A DNA stretch of 64,000 nt from Odiellus spinosus (GCA_963920705.1 OY987234.1:682001-746000); one strand, 5' to 3'. Shown: positions 24,500 to 38,739, counted from the first letter of the stretch. Notes: generated from the letters alone by a model not told the origin. Program-made: numbers and translations.

Positions 24500-27400
24500 G
24501 CAAATTTCCCAAGTGTAGATCCACAAATTTCCCAAGTGTAGATCCACAAATTTCCCAAGTGTAGATCCACAAATTTCCCAAGTGCAGATCCACAAATTTC
24601 CCAAGTGCAGATCCAAAAATTTCCCAAGTGCAGATCCACAAATTTCCCAAGTGCAGATCCGCAAATTTCCCAAGTGTAGATCCAAAAATTTCCCAAGTGC
24701 AGATCCACAAATTTCCCAAGTGCATATCCACAAATTTCCCAAGTGCAGATCCACAAATTTCCCAAGTGCAGATCCACAAATTTCCCAAGTGTAGATCCAA
24801 AAATTTCCCAAGTGCATATCCACAAATTTCCCAAGTGCAGATCCACAAATTTCCCAAGTGTAGATCCACAAATTTCCCAAGTGTAGATCCACAAATTTCC
24901 CAAATGTAGATCCACAAATTTCCCATGTGCAGATCCACAAATTTCCCAAGTGCAGATCCACAAATTTCCCAAGTGCAGATCCAAAAATTTCCCAAGTGCA
25001 GATATTCAAATTTCCCAAGTATAGATCCGCAAATTTCCCAAGTGTAGATCCACAAATTTCCCAAGTGTAGATCCACAAATTTCCCAAGTGTAGATCCACA
25101 AATTTCCCAAGTGCAGATCCACAAATTTCCCAAGTGCAGATCCAAAAATTTAACAAGTGCAGATCCACAAATTTCCCAAGTGCAGATCCACAAATTTCCC
25201 AAGTGCAGATCCACAAATTTCCCAAGTGCAGATCCACAAATTTTCCAAGTGCAGATCCACAAATTTCCCAAGTGCAGATCCACAAATTTCCCAAGTGCAG
25301 ATCCAAAATTTTCCCAAGTGCAGATCCACAAAGTTCCCAAGTGCAGATCCACAAATTTCCCAAGTGCAGATCCACAAATTTCCAAAGTGCAGATCCAAAA
25401 ATTTTCCAAGTGCAGATATTCAAATTTCCCAAGTATAGATCCGCAAATTTCCCAAGTGTAGATCCACAAATTTCCCAAGTGTAGATCCACAAATTTCCCA
25501 AGTGTAGATCCACAAATTTCCCAAGTGCAGATCCAAAATTTTCCCAAGTGCAGATCCACAAAGTTCCCAAGTGCAGATCCACAAATTTCCCAAGTGCACA
25601 TCCACAAATTTCCCAAGTGCAGATAATCAAATTTCCCAAGTATAGATCCACAAATTTCCCAAGTGTATATCCACAAATTTCCCAAATGCAGATCCACAAA
25701 TTTCCCAAGTGCAGATCCACAAATTTCCCAAGTGCAGATCCAAAAATTTCCCAAGTGCAGATCCACAAATTTCCCAAGTGCAGATCCACAAATTTCCCAA
25801 GTGTAGATCCAAAAATTTCCCAAGTGCAGATCCACAAATTTCCCAAGTGCATATCCACAAATTTCCCAAGTGCAAATCCACAAATTTCCCAAGTGCAGAT
25901 CCACAAATTTCCCAAGTGTAGATCCAAAAATTTCCCAAGTGCAGATCCACAAATTTCCCAAGTGCATATCCACAAATTTCCCAAGTGCAGATCCACAAAT
26001 TTCCCAAGTGTAGATCCACAAATTTCCCAAGTGTAGATCCACAAATTTCCCAAATGTAGATCCACAAATTTCCCATGTGCAGATCCACAAATTTCCCAAG
26101 TGCAGATCCAAAAATTTCCCAAGTGCAGATATTCAAATTTCCCAAGTATAGATCCGCAAATTTCCCAAGTATAGATCCGCAAATTTCCCAAGTGTAGATC
26201 CACAAATTTCCCAAGTGTAGATCCACAAATTTCCCAAGTGTAGATCCACAAATTTCCCAAGTGCAGATCCACAAATTTCCCAAGTGCAGATCCAAAAATT
26301 TCCCAAGTGCAGATCCACAAATTTCCCAAGTGCAGATCCACAAATTTCCCAAGTGTAGATCCAAAACTTTCCCAAGTGCAGATCCACAAATTTCCCAAGT
26401 GCATATCCACAAATTTCCCAAGTGCAGATCCACAAATTTCCCAAGTGCAGATCCACAAATTTCCCAAGTGTAGATCCAAAAATTTCCCAAGTGCAGATCC
26501 ACAAATTTCCCAAGTGTAGATCCACAAATTTCCCAAGTGTAGATCCACAAATTTCTTAAATGTAGATCCACAAATTTCCCATGTGCAGATCCACAAATTT
26601 CCCAAGTGCAGATCCACAAATTTCCAAAGTGCAGATCCAAAAATTTTCCAAGTGCAGATATTCAAATTTCCCAAGTATAGATCCGCAAATTTCCCAAGTG
26701 TAGATCCACAAATTTCCCAAGTGTAGATCCACAAATTTCCCAAGTGTAGATCCACAAATTTCCCAAGTGCAGATCCACAAATTTCCCAAGTGCAGATCCA
26801 AAAATTTCCCAAGTGCAGATCCACAAATTTCCCAAGTGCAGATCCGCAAATTTCCCAAGTGTAGATCCAAAAATTTCCCAAGTGCAGATCCACAAATTTC
26901 CCAAGTGCATATCCACAAATTTCCCAAGTGCAGATCCACAAATTTCCCAAGTGCAGATCCACAAATTTCCCAAGTGTAGATCCAAAAATTTCCCAAGTGC
27001 ATATCCACAAATTTCCCAAGTGCAGATCCACAAATTTCCCAAGTGTAGATCCACAAATTTCCCAAGTGTAGATCCACAAATTTCCCAAATGTAGATCCAC
27101 AAATTTCCCATGTGCAGATCCACAAATTTCCCAAGTGCAGATCCACAAATTTCCCAAGTGCAGATCCAAAAATTTCCCAAGTGCAGATATTCAAATTTCC
27201 CAAGTATAGATCCGCAAATTTCCCAAGTGTAGATCCACAAATTTCCCAAGTGTAGATCCACAAATTTCCCAAGTGTAGATCCACAAATTTCCCAAGTGCA
27301 GATCCACAAATTTCCCAAGTGCAGATCCAAAAATTTAACAAGTGCAGATCCACAAATTTCCCAAGTGCAGATCCACAAATTTCCCAAGTGCAGATCCACA

Positions 27401-27719
27401 AATTTCCCAAGTGCAGATCCACAAATTTTCCAAGTGCAGATCCACAAATTTCCCAAGTGCAGATCCACAAATTTCCCAAGTGCAGATCCAAAATTTTCCC
27501 AAGTGCAGATCCACAAAGTTCCCAAGTGCAGATCCACAAATTTCCCAAGTGCAGATCCACAAATTTCCAAAGTGCAGATCCAAAAATTTTCCAAGTGCAG
27601 ATATTCAAATTTCCCAAGTATAGATCCGCAAATTTCCCAAGTGTAGATCCACAAATTTCCCAAGTGTAGATCCACAAATTTCCCAAGTGTAGATCCACAA
27701 ATTTCCCAAGTGCAGATCC
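23350..27719. repeat. 2,185-bp tandem duplication (95 monomers)
   Basis: Positions 23,350-25,534 and 25,535-27,719 match at offset 2,185 and abut. Shared headers lie at 23,943, 24,472, 25,001 and 25,416 in the left copy and at 26,128, 26,657, 27,186 and 27,601 in the right copy. At the junction three T monomers of a header run directly into a CCAAAATTTT monomer. TTTCTTAAATG at 26,553 is private to the right copy and to its descendant at 30,166. The left copy overlaps the second copy of the 1,840-bp duplication, so the 2,185-bp event came later. Confidence 0.92.
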
Positions 27720-30700
27720 AAAAATTTCCCAAGTGCAGATATTCAAATTTCCCAAGTATAGATCCGCAAATTTCCCAAGAGTAGATCCACAAATTTCCCA
27801 AGTGTAGATCCAAAAATTTCCCAAGTGCAGATCCACAAATTTCCCAAGTGCATATCCACAAATTTCCCAAGTGCAGATCCACAAATTTCCCAAGTGCAGA
27901 TCCACAAATTTCCCAAGTGCATATCCACAAATTTCCCAAGTGCATATCCACAAATTTCCCAAGTGCAGATCCACAAATTTCCCAAGTGTAGATCCACAAA
28001 TTTCCCAAGTGTAGATCCACAAATTTCCCAAATGTAGATCCACAAATTTCCCATGTGCAGATCCACAAATTTCCCAAGTGCAGATCCACAAATTTCCCAA
28101 GTGCAGATCCAAAAATTTCCCAAGTGCAGATATTCAAATTTCCCAAGTACAGATCCGCAAATTTCCCAAGTGTAGATCCACAAATTTCCCAAGTGTAGAT
28201 CCACAAATTTCCCAAGTGTAGATCCACAAATTTCCCAAGTGCAGATCCACAAATTTCCCAAGTGCAGATCCAAAAATTTAACAAGTGCAGATCCACAAAT
28301 TTCCCAAGTGCAGATCCACAAATTTCCCAAGTGCAGATCCACAAATTTCCCAAGTGCAGATCCACAAATTTTCCAAGTGCAGATCCACAAATTTCCCAAG
28401 TGCAGATCCACAAATTTCCCAAGTGCAGATCCAAAATTTTCCCAAGTGCAGATCCACAAAGTTCACAAGTGCAGATCCATAAATTTCCCAAGTGCACATC
28501 CACAAATTTCCCAAGTGCAGATAATCAAATTTCCCAAGTGTAGATCCACAAATTTCCCAAGTGTAGATCCACAAATTTCCCAAATGCAGATCCACAAATT
28601 TTCCAAGTGTAGATCCACAAATTTCCCAAGTGCAGATCCACAGATTTCCCAAGTGTAGATCCACAAATTTCCCAAGTGTAGATCCACAAATTTCCCAAAT
28701 GTAGATCCACAAATTTCCCAAGTGCAGATCCACAAATTTCCCAAGTGCAGATCCAAAAATTTCCCAAGTGCAGATCCACAAATTTCCCAAGTGCAGATCC
28801 ACAAATTTCCCAAGTGTAGATCCAAAAATTTGCCAAGTGCAGATCCACAAATTTCCCAAGTGCATATCCACAAATTTCCCAAGTGCAGATCCACAAATTT
28901 CCCAAGTGCAGATCCACAAATTTCCCAAGTGTAGATCCAAAAATTTCCCAAGTGCAGATCCACAAATTTCCCAAGTGCAAATCCACAAATTTCCCAAGTG
29001 CAGATCCACAAATTTCCCAAGTGTAGATCCACAAATTTCCCAAGTGTAGATCCACAAATTTCCCAAATGTAGATCCACAAATTTCCCATGTGCAGATCCA
29101 CAAATTTCCCAAGTGCAGATCCACAAATTTCCCAAGTGCAGATCCAAAAATTTCCCAAGTGCAGATATTCAAATTTCCCAAGTATAGATCCGCAAATTTC
29201 CCAAGAGTAGATCCACAAATTTTCCAAGTGTAGATCCACAAATTACCCAAGTGTAGATCCACAAATTTCCCAAGTGCAGATCCACAAATTTCCCAAGTGC
29301 AGATCCAAAAATTTAACAAGTGCAGATCCACAAATTTCCCAAGTGCATATCCACAAATTTCCCAAGTGCAGATCCACAAATTTCCCAAGTGCAGATCCAC
29401 AAATTTCCCAAGTGCAGATCCACAAATTTTCCAAGTGCAGATCCACAAATTTCCCAAGTGAGGATCCACAAATTTCCCAAGTGCAGATCCAAAATTTTCC
29501 CAAGTGCAGATCCACAATGTTCCCAAGTGCAGATCCACAAATTTCCCAAGTGCAGATCCACAAATTTCCCAAGTACAGATCCACAAATTTCCCAAGTGCA
29601 GATCCAAAATTTTCCCAAGTGCAGATCCACAAAGTTCCCAAGTGCAGATCCACAAATTTCCCAAGTGCACATCCACAAATTTCCCAAGTGCAGATAATCA
29701 AATTTCCCAAGTATAGATCCACAAATTTCCCAAGTGTAGATCCACAAATTTCCCAAGTGTATATCCACAAATTTCCCAAATGCAGATCCACAAATTTCCC
29801 AAGTGCAGATCCACAAATTTCCCAAGTGCAGATACACAAATTTCCCAAGTGCAGATCCAAAAATTTCCCAAGTGTATATCCACAAATTTCCCAAGTGCAG
29901 ATCCACAAATTTCCCAAGTGCAGATCCACACAAATTTCCCAAGTGTAGATCCACAAATTTCCCAAGTGCAGATCCACAAATTTTCCAAGTGTAGATCCAC
30001 AAATTTCCCAAGTGTAGATCCACAAATTTCCCATGTGCAGATCCACAAATTTCCCAAGTGTAGATCCACAAATTTCAGAAGTGTAGATCCACAAATTTCC
30101 CAAATGTAGATCCACAAATTTCCCAAGTGTAGATCCACAAATTTCCCAAGTGCAGATCCACAAATTTCTTAAATGTAGATCCACAAATTTCCCATGTGCA
30201 GATCCACAAATTTCCCAAGTGCAGATCCACAAATTTCCAAAGTGCAGATCCAAAAATTTTCCAAGTGCAGATATTCAAATTTCCCAAGTATAGATCCGCA
30301 AATTTCCCAAGTGTAGATCCACAAATTTCCCAAGTGTAGATCCACAAATTTCCCAAGTGTAGATCCACAAATTTCCCAAGTGCAGATCCACAAATTTCCC
30401 AAGTGCAGATCCAAAAATTTCCCAAGTGCAGATCCACAAATTTCCCAAGTGCAGATCCGCAAATTTCCCAAGTGTAGATCCAAAAATTTCCCAAGTGCAG
30501 ATCCACAAATTTCCCAAGTGCATATCCACAAATTTCCCAAGTGCAGATCCACAAATTTCCCAAGTGCAGATCCACAAATTTCCCAAGTGTAGATCCAAAA
30601 ATTTCCCAAGTGCATATCCACAAATTTCCCAAGTGCAGATCCACAAATTTCCCAAGTGTAGATCCACAAATTTCCCAAGTGTAGATCCACAAATTTCCCA

Positions 30701-33700
30701 AATGTAGATCCACAAATTTCCCATGTGCAGATCCACAAATTTCCCAAGTGCAGATCCACAAATTTCCCAAGTGCAGATCCAAAAATTTCCCAAGTGCAGA
30801 TATTCAAATTTCCCAAGTATAGATCCGCAAATTTCCCAAGTGTAGATCCACAAATTTCCCAAGTGTAGATCCACAAATTTCCCAAGTGTAGATCCACAAA
30901 TTTCCCAAGTGCAGATCCACAAATTTCCCAAGTGCAGATCCAAAAATTTAACAAGTGCAGATCCACAAATTTCCCAAGTGCAGATCCACAAATTTCCCAA
31001 GTGCAGATCCACAAATTTCCCAAGTGCAGATCCACAAATTTTCCAAGTGCAGATCCACAAATTTCCCAAGTGCAGATCCACAAATTTCCCAAGTGCAGAT
31101 CCAAAATTTTCCCAAGTGCAGATCCACAAAGTTCCCAAGTGCAGATCCACAAATTTCCCAAGTGCAGATCCACAAATTTCCAAAGTGCAGATCCAAAAAT
31201 TTTCCAAGTGCAGATATTCAAATTTCCCAAGTATAGATCCGCAAATTTCCCAAGTGTAGATCCACAAATTTCCCAAGTGTAGATCCACAAATTTCCCAAG
31301 TGTAGATCCACAAATTTCCCAAGTGCAGATCCAAAAATTTCCCAAGTGCAGATATTCAAATTTCCCAAGTATAGATCCGCAAATTTCCCAAGAGTAGATC
31401 CACAAATTTCCCAAGTGTAGATCCAAAAATTTCCCAAGTGCAGATCCACAAATTTCCCAAGTGCATATCCACAAATTTCCCAAGTGCAGATCCACAAATT
31501 TCCCAAGTGCAGATCCACAAATTTCCCAAGTGCATATCCACAAATTTCCCAAGTGCATATCCACAAATTTCCCAAGTGCAGATCCACAAATTTCCCAAGT
31601 GTAGATCCACAAATTTCCCAAGTGTAGATCCACAAATTTCCCAAATGTAGATCCACAAATTTCCCATGTGCAGATCCACAAATTTCCCAAGTGCAGATCC
31701 ACAAATTTCCCAAGTGCAGATCCAAAAATTTCCCAAGTGCAGATATTCAAATTTCCCAAGTACAGATCCGCAAATTTCCCAAGTGTAGATCCACAAATTT
31801 CCCAAGTGTAGATCCACAAATTTCCCAAGTGTAGATCCACAAATTTCCCAAGTGCAGATCCACAAATTTCCCAAGTGCAGATCCAAAAATTTAACAAGTG
31901 CAGATCCACAAATTTCCCAAGTGCAGATCCACAAATTTCCCAAGTGCAGATCCACAAATTTCCCAAGTGCAGATCCACAAATTTTCCAAGTGCAGATCCA
32001 CAAATTTCCCAAGTGCAGATCCACAAATTTCCCAAGTGCAGATCCAAAATTTTCCCAAGTGCAGATCCACAAAGTTCACAAGTGCAGATCCATAAATTTC
32101 CCAAGTGCACATCCACAAATTTCCCAAGTGCAGATAATCAAATTTCCCAAGTGTAGATCCACAAATTTCCCAAGTGTAGATCCACAAATTTCCCAAATGC
32201 AGATCCACAAATTTTCCAAGTGTAGATCCACAAATTTCCCAAGTGCAGATCCACAGATTTCCCAAGTGTAGATCCACAAATTTCCCAAGTGTAGATCCAC
32301 AAATTTCCCAAATGTAGATCCACAAATTTCCCAAGTGCAGATCCACAAATTTCCCAAGTGCAGATCCAAAAATTTCCCAAGTGCAGATCCACAAATTTCC
32401 CAAGTGCAGATCCACAAATTTCCCAAGTGTAGATCCAAAAATTTGCCAAGTGCAGATCCACAAATTTCCCAAGTGCATATCCACAAATTTCCCAAGTGCA
32501 GATCCACAAATTTCCCAAGTGCAGATCCACAAATTTCCCAAGTGTAGATCCAAAAATTTCCCAAGTGCAGATCCACAAATTTCCCAAGTGCAAATCCACA
32601 AATTTCCCAAGTGCAGATCCACAAATTTCCCAAGTGTAGATCCACAAATTTCCCAAGTGTAGATCCACAAATTTCCCAAATGTAGATCCACAAATTTCCC
32701 ATGTGCAGATCCACAAATTTCCCAAGTGCAGATCCACAAATTTCCCAAGTGCAGATCCAAAAATTTCCCAAGTGCAGATATTCAAATTTCCCAAGTATAG
32801 ATCCGCAAATTTCCCAAGAGTAGATCCACAAATTTTCCAAGTGTAGATCCACAAATTACCCAAGTGTAGATCCACAAATTTCCCAAGTGCAGATCCACAA
32901 ATTTCCCAAGTGCAGATCCAAAAATTTAACAAGTGCAGATCCACAAATTTCCCAAGTGCATATCCACAAATTTCCCAAGTGCAGATCCACAAATTTCCCA
33001 AGTGCAGATCCACAAATTTCCCAAGTGCAGATCCACAAATTTTCCAAGTGCAGATCCACAAATTTCCCAAGTGAGGATCCACAAATTTCCCAAGTGCAGA
33101 TCCAAAATTTTCCCAAGTGCAGATCCACAATGTTCCCAAGTGCAGATCCACAAATTTCCCAAGTGCAGATCCACAAATTTCCCAAGTACAGATCCACAAA
33201 TTTCCCAAGTGCAGATCCAAAATTTTCCCAAGTGCAGATCCACAAAGTTCCCAAGTGCAGATCCACAAATTTCCCAAGTGCACATCCACAAATTTCCCAA
33301 GTGCAGATAATCAAATTTCCCAAGTATAGATCCACAAATTTCCCAAGTGTAGATCCACAAATTTCCCAAGTGTATATCCACAAATTTCCCAAATGCAGAT
33401 CCACAAATTTCCCAAGTGCAGATCCACAAATTTCCCAAGTGCAGATACACAAATTTCCCAAGTGCAGATCCAAAAATTTCCCAAGTGTATATCCACAAAT
33501 TTCCCAAGTGCAGATCCACAAATTTCCCAAGTGCAGATCCACACAAATTTCCCAAGTGTAGATCCACAAATTTCCCAAGTGCAGATCCACAAATTTTCCA
33601 AGTGTAGATCCACAAATTTCCCAAGTGTAGATCCACAAATTTCCCATGTGCAGATCCACAAATTTCCCAAGTGTAGATCCACAAATTTCAGAAGTGTAGA

Positions 33701-33779
33701 TCCACAAATTTCCCAAATGTAGATCCACAAATTTCCCAAGTGTAGATCCACAAATTTCCCAAGTGCAGATCCACAAATT
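26537..33779. repeat. 3,613-bp tandem duplication (157 monomers + 2 bp)
   Basis: Positions 26,537-30,149 and 30,150-33,762 match at offset 3,613, with similarity continuing to about 33,779. The extra two bases are the CA-insertion monomer (29,915 and 33,528). Other shared markers are TTTCTTAAATG (26,553 and 30,166), paired headers 138 bp apart near 27,601/27,739 and 31,214/31,352, TTCACAAG near 28,461 and 32,074, and GAGGATCC (29,462 and 33,075). The copies look almost identical over the whole length, suggesting a recent event or homogenisation. Confidence 0.94.
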
Positions 33780-36700
33780 TCCCAAGTGTAGATCCACACA
33801 TTTCCCAAGTGTAGATCCACAAATTTCCCAAGTGTAGATCCACAAATTTCCCAAATGTAGATCCACAAATTTCCCATGTGCAGATCCACAAATTTCCCAA
33901 GTGCAGATCCACAAATTTCCCAAGTGCAGATCCAAAAATTTCCCAAGTGCAGATATTCAAATTTCCCAAGTATAGATCCGCAAATTTCCCAAGTGTAGAT
34001 CCACAAATTTCCCAAGTGTAGATCCACAAATTTCCCAAGTGTAGATCCACAAATTTCCCAAGTGCAGATCACAAATTTCCCAAGTGCAGATCCAAAAATT
34101 TAACAAGTGCAGATCCACAATTTTCCCAAGTACAGATCCACAAAGTTCCCAAGTGCAGATCCACAAATTTCCCAAGTGCACATCCACAAATTTCCCAAAT
34201 GCAGATAATCAAATTTCCCAAGTGTAGATCCACAAATTTCCCAAGTGCAGATCCAAAAATTTAACAAGTGCAGATCCACAAATTTCCCAAGTGCATATCC
34301 ACAAATTTCCCAAGTGCAGATCCACAAATTTCCCAAGTGCAGATCCACAAATTTCCCAAGTGCAGATCCACAAATTTTCCAAGTGCAGATCCACAAATTT
34401 CCCAAGTGAGGATCCACAAATTTCCCAAGTGCAGATCCAAAATTTTCCCAAGTGCAGATCCACAAAGTTCCCAAGTGCAGATCCACAAATTTCCCAAGTG
34501 CAGATCCACAAATTTCCCAAGTACAGATCCACAAATTTCCCAAGTGCAGATCCAAAATTTTCCCAAGTGCAGATCCACAAAGTTCCCAAGTGCAGATCCA
34601 CAAATTTCCCAATTGCACATCCACAAATTTCCCAAGTGCAGATAATCAAATTTCCCATGTATAGATCCACAAATTTCCCAAGTGTAGATCCACAAATTTC
34701 CCAAGTGTATATCCACAAATTTCCCAAATGCAGATCCACAAATTTCCCAAGTGCAGATCCACAAATTTCCCAAGTGCATATCCACAAATTTCCCAAGTGC
34801 AGATCCACAAATTTCCCAAGTGCAGATCCACAAATTTCCCAAGTGTAGATCCAAAAATTTCCCAAGTGCATATCCACAAATTTCCCAAGTGCAGATCCAC
34901 AAATTTCCCAAGTGTAGATCCACAAATTTCCCAAGTGTAGATCCACAAATTTCCCAAATGTAGATCCACAAATTTCCCATGTGCAGATCCACAAATTTCC
35001 CAAGTGCAGATCCACAAATTTCCCAAGTGCAGATCCAAAAATTTCCCAAGTGCAGATATTCAAATTTCCCAAGTATAGATCCGCAAATTTCCCAAGTGTA
35101 GATCCACAAATTTCCCAAGTGTAGATCCACAAATTTCCCAAGTGTAGATCCACAAATTTCCCAAGTGCAGATCCACAAATTTCCCAAGTGCAGATCCAAA
35201 AATTTAACAAGTGCAGATCCACAAATTTCCCAAGTGCAGATCCACAAATTTCCCAAGTGCAGATCCACAAATTTCCCAAGTGCAGATCCACAAATTTTCC
35301 AAGTGCAGATCCACAAATTTCCCAAGTGCAGATCCACAAATTTCCCAAGTGCAGATCCAAAATTTTCCCAAGTGCAGATCCACAAAGTTCCCAAGTGCAG
35401 ATCCATAAATTTCCCAAGTGCACATCCACAAATTTCCCAAGTGCAGATAATCAAATTTCCCAAGTGTAGATCCACAAATTTCCCAAGTGTAGATCCACAA
35501 ATTTCCCAAATGCAGATCCACAAATTTTCCAAGTGTAGATCCACAAATTTCCCAAGTGCAGATCCACAGATTTCCCAAGTGTAGATCCACAAATTTCCCA
35601 AGTGTAGATCCACAAATTTCCCAAATGTAGATCCACAAATTTCCCAAGTGCAGATCCACAAATTTCCCAAGTGCAGATCCAAAAATTTCCCAAGTGCAGA
35701 TCCACAAATTTCCCAAGTGCAGATCCACAAATTTCCCAAGTGTAGATCCAAAAATTTGCCAAGTGCAGATCCACAAATTTCCCAAGTGCATATCCACAAA
35801 TTTCCCAAGTGCAGATCCACAAATTTCCCAAGTGCAGATCCACAAATTTCCCAAGTGTAGATCCAAAAATTTCCCAAGTGCAGATCCACAAATTTCCCAA
35901 GTGCAAATCCACAAATTTCCCAAGTGCAGATCCACAAATTTCCCAAGTGTAGATCCACAAATTTCCCAAGTGTAGATCCACAAATTTCCCAAATGTAGAT
36001 CCACAAATTTCCCATGTGCAGATCCACAAATTTCCCAAGTGCAGATCCACAAATTTCCCAAGTGCAGATCCAAAAATTTCCCAAGTGCAGATATTCAAAT
36101 TTCCCAAGTATAGATCCGCAAATTTCCCAAGAGTAGATCCACAAATTTCCCAAGTGTAGATCCACAAATTACCCAAGTGTAGATCCACAAATTTCCCAAG
36201 TGCAGATCCACAAATTTCCCAAGTGCAGATCCAAAAATTTAACAAGTGCAGATCCACAAATTTCCCAAGTGCATATCCACAAATTTCCCAAGTGCAGATC
36301 CACAAATTTCCCAAGTGCAGATCCACAAATTTCCCAAGTGCAGATCCACAAATTTTCCAAGTGCAGATCCACAAATTTCCCAAGTGAGGATCCACAAATT
36401 TCCCAAGTGCAGATCCAAAATTTTCCCAAGTGCAGATCCACAATGTTCCCAAGTGCAGATCCACAAATTTCCCAAGTGCAGATCCACAAATTTCCCAAGT
36501 ACAGATCCACAAATTTCCCAAGTGCAGATCCAAAATTTTCCCAAGTGCAGATCCACAAAGTTCCCAAGTGCAGATCCACAAATTTCCCAAGTGCACATCC
36601 ACAAATTTCCCAAGTGCAGATAATCAAATTTCCCAAGTATAGATCCACAAATTTCCCAAGTGTAGATCCACAAATTTCCCAAGTGTATATCCACAAATTT

Positions 36701-37653
36701 CCCAAATGCAGATCCACAAATTTCCCAAGTGCAGATCCACAAATTTCCCAAGTGCAGATACACAAATTTCCCAAGTGCAGATCCAAAAATTTCCCAAGTG
36801 TATATCCACAAATTTCCCAAGTGCAGATCCACAAATTTCCCAAGTGCAGATCCACACAAATTTCCCAAGTGTAGATCCACAAATTTCCCAAGTGCAGATC
36901 CACAAATTTTCCAAGTGTAGATCCACAAATTTCCCAAGTGTAGATCCACAAATTTCCCATGTGCAGATCCACAAATTTCCCAAGTGTAGATCCACAAATT
37001 TCAGAAGTGTAGATCCACAAATTTCCCAAATGTAGATCCACAAATTTCCCAAGTGTAGATCCACAAATTTCCCAAGTGCAGATCCACAAATTTCCCAAGT
37101 GTAGATCCACACATTTCCCAAGTGTAGATCCACAAATTTCCCAAGTGTAGATCCACAAATTTCCCAAATGTAGATCCACAAATTTCCCATGTGCAGATCC
37201 ACAAATTTCCCAAGTGCAGATCCACAAATTTCCCAAGTGCAGATCCAAAAATTTCCCAAGTGCAGATATTCAAATTTCCCAAGTATAGATCCGCAAATTT
37301 CCCAAGTGTAGATCCACAAATTTCCCAAGTGTAGATCCACAAATTTCCCAAGTGTAGATCCACAAATTTCCCAAGTGCAGATCACAAATTTCCCAAGTGC
37401 AGATCCAAAAATTTAACAAGTGCAGATCCACAATTTTCCCAAGTACAGATCCACAAAGTTCCCAAGTGCAGATCCACAAATTTCCCAAGTGCACATCCAC
37501 AAATTTCCCAAATGCAGATAATCAAATTTCCCAAGTGTAGATCCACAAATTTCCCAAGTGCAGATCCAAAAATTTAACAAGTGCAGATCCACAAATTTCC
37601 CAAGTGCATATCCACAAATTTCCCAAGTGCAGATCCACAAATTTCCCAAGTGC
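31440..37653. repeat. 3,313-bp period, two copies (144 monomers + 1 bp)
   Basis: About 31,440-34,340 matches 34,753-37,653 at offset 3,313. The odd base is the sum of one CA insertion (33,528 and 36,841) and one C deletion (34,059 and 37,372). Differences are scattered substitutions, for example TTCACAAG versus TTCCCAAG and AAGTACAG versus AAGTATAG after the header. The copies part near 34,360 and 37,673, where the right one has GCATAT. The intervening 34,341-34,752 is a related block containing GAGGATCC at 34,410. Confidence 0.87.
34059..34080. repeat. 22-bp monomer with C deletion (GATCACAAA)
   Basis: One C is missing from GATCCAC, giving GATCACAAATTT. The same deletion occurs eight times, starting at 34,059, 37,372, 38,684, 39,812, 41,262, 44,692, 46,027 and 49,733. 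Most follow the header's three T monomers and precede a TTTAAC monomer; at 39,812 there is no intact GATATTC header just upstream. The 39,812 copy has an extra substitution (CAACTTT). It is absent left of 34 kb and right of 49.8 kb, so it arose after the CA insertion and was spread by later duplications. Confidence 0.94.
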
Positions 37654-37660
37654 AGATCCA
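35850..37660. repeat. 1.8-kb dispersed duplicate (partner about 43,170-44,980)
   Basis: This stretch matches 43,170-44,980 at offset 7,320 (318 monomers + 6 bp). Shared markers are GCAAAT (35,902 and 43,222), the header (36,090 and 43,410), AATTACCC, CAATGTTCCC, GAGGATCC (36,388 and 43,708), the CA-insertion monomer (36,841 and 44,161) and the C-deletion monomer (37,372 and 44,692). They differ at AAGAGTAG versus AAGTGTAG just after the header. Confidence 0.85.
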
Positions 37661-38739
37661 CAAATTTCCCAAGTGCATATCCACAAATTTCCCAAGTGCA
37701 GATCCACAAATTTCCCAAGTGCAGATCCAAAATTTTCCCAAGTGCAGATCCACAAAGTTCCCAAGTGCAGATCCACAAATTTCCCAAGTGCAGATCCACA
37801 AATTTCCCAAGTACAGATCCACAAATTTCCCAAGTGCAGATCCAAAATTTTCCCAAGTGCAGATCCACAAAGTTCCCAAGTGCAGATCCACAAATTTCCC
37901 AAGTGCACATCCACAAATTTCCCAAGTGCAGATAATCAAATTTCCCAAGTATAGATCCACAAATTTCCCAAGTGTAGATCCACAAATTTCCCAAGTGTAT
38001 ATCCACAAATTTCCCAAATGCAGATCCACAAATTTCCCAAGTGCAGATCCACAAATTTCCCAAGTGCAGATACACAAATTTCCCAAGTGCAGATCCAAAA
38101 ATTTCCCAAGTGTATATCCACAAATTTCCCAAGTGCAGATCCACAAATTTCCCAAGTGCAGATCCACACAAATTTCCCAAGTGTAGATCCACAAATTTCC
38201 CAAGTGCAGATCCACAAATTTTCCAAGTGTAGATCCACAAATTTCCCAAGTGTAGATCCACAAATTTCCCATGTGCAGATCCACAAATTTCCCAAGTGTA
38301 GATCCACAAATTTCAGAAGTGTAGATCCACAAATTTCCCAAATGTAGATCCACAAATTTCCCAAGTGTAGATCCACAAATTTCCCAAGTGCAGATCCACA
38401 AATTTCCCAAGTGTAGATCCACACATTTCCCAAGTGTAGATCCACAAATTTCCCAAGTGTAGATCCACAAATTTCCCAAATGTAGATCCACAAATTTCCC
38501 ATGTGCAGATCCACAAATTTCCCAAGTGCAGATCCACAAATTTCCCAAGTGCAGATCCAAAAATTTCCCAAGTGCAGATATTCAAATTTCCCAAGTATAG
38601 ATCCGCAAATTTCCCAAGTGTAGATCCACAAATTTCCCAAGTGTAGATCCACAAATTTCCCAAGTGTAGATCCACAAATTTCCCAAGTGCAGATCACAAA
38701 TTTCCCAAGTGCAGATCCAAAAATTTAACAAGTGCAGAT
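36440..38739. repeat. 1,312-bp period, two copies (57 monomers + 1 bp)
   Basis: About 36,440-37,427 matches 37,752-38,739 at offset 1,312, covering the CA-insertion monomer (36,841 and 38,153), TTTCAGAAG (about 37,000 and 38,312), the header and the C-deletion monomer (37,372 and 38,684). They diverge after the following TTTAAC monomer, where the left copy continues with CAATTTTCCC and AAGTACAG and the right copy with GCATAT. Confidence 0.86.
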
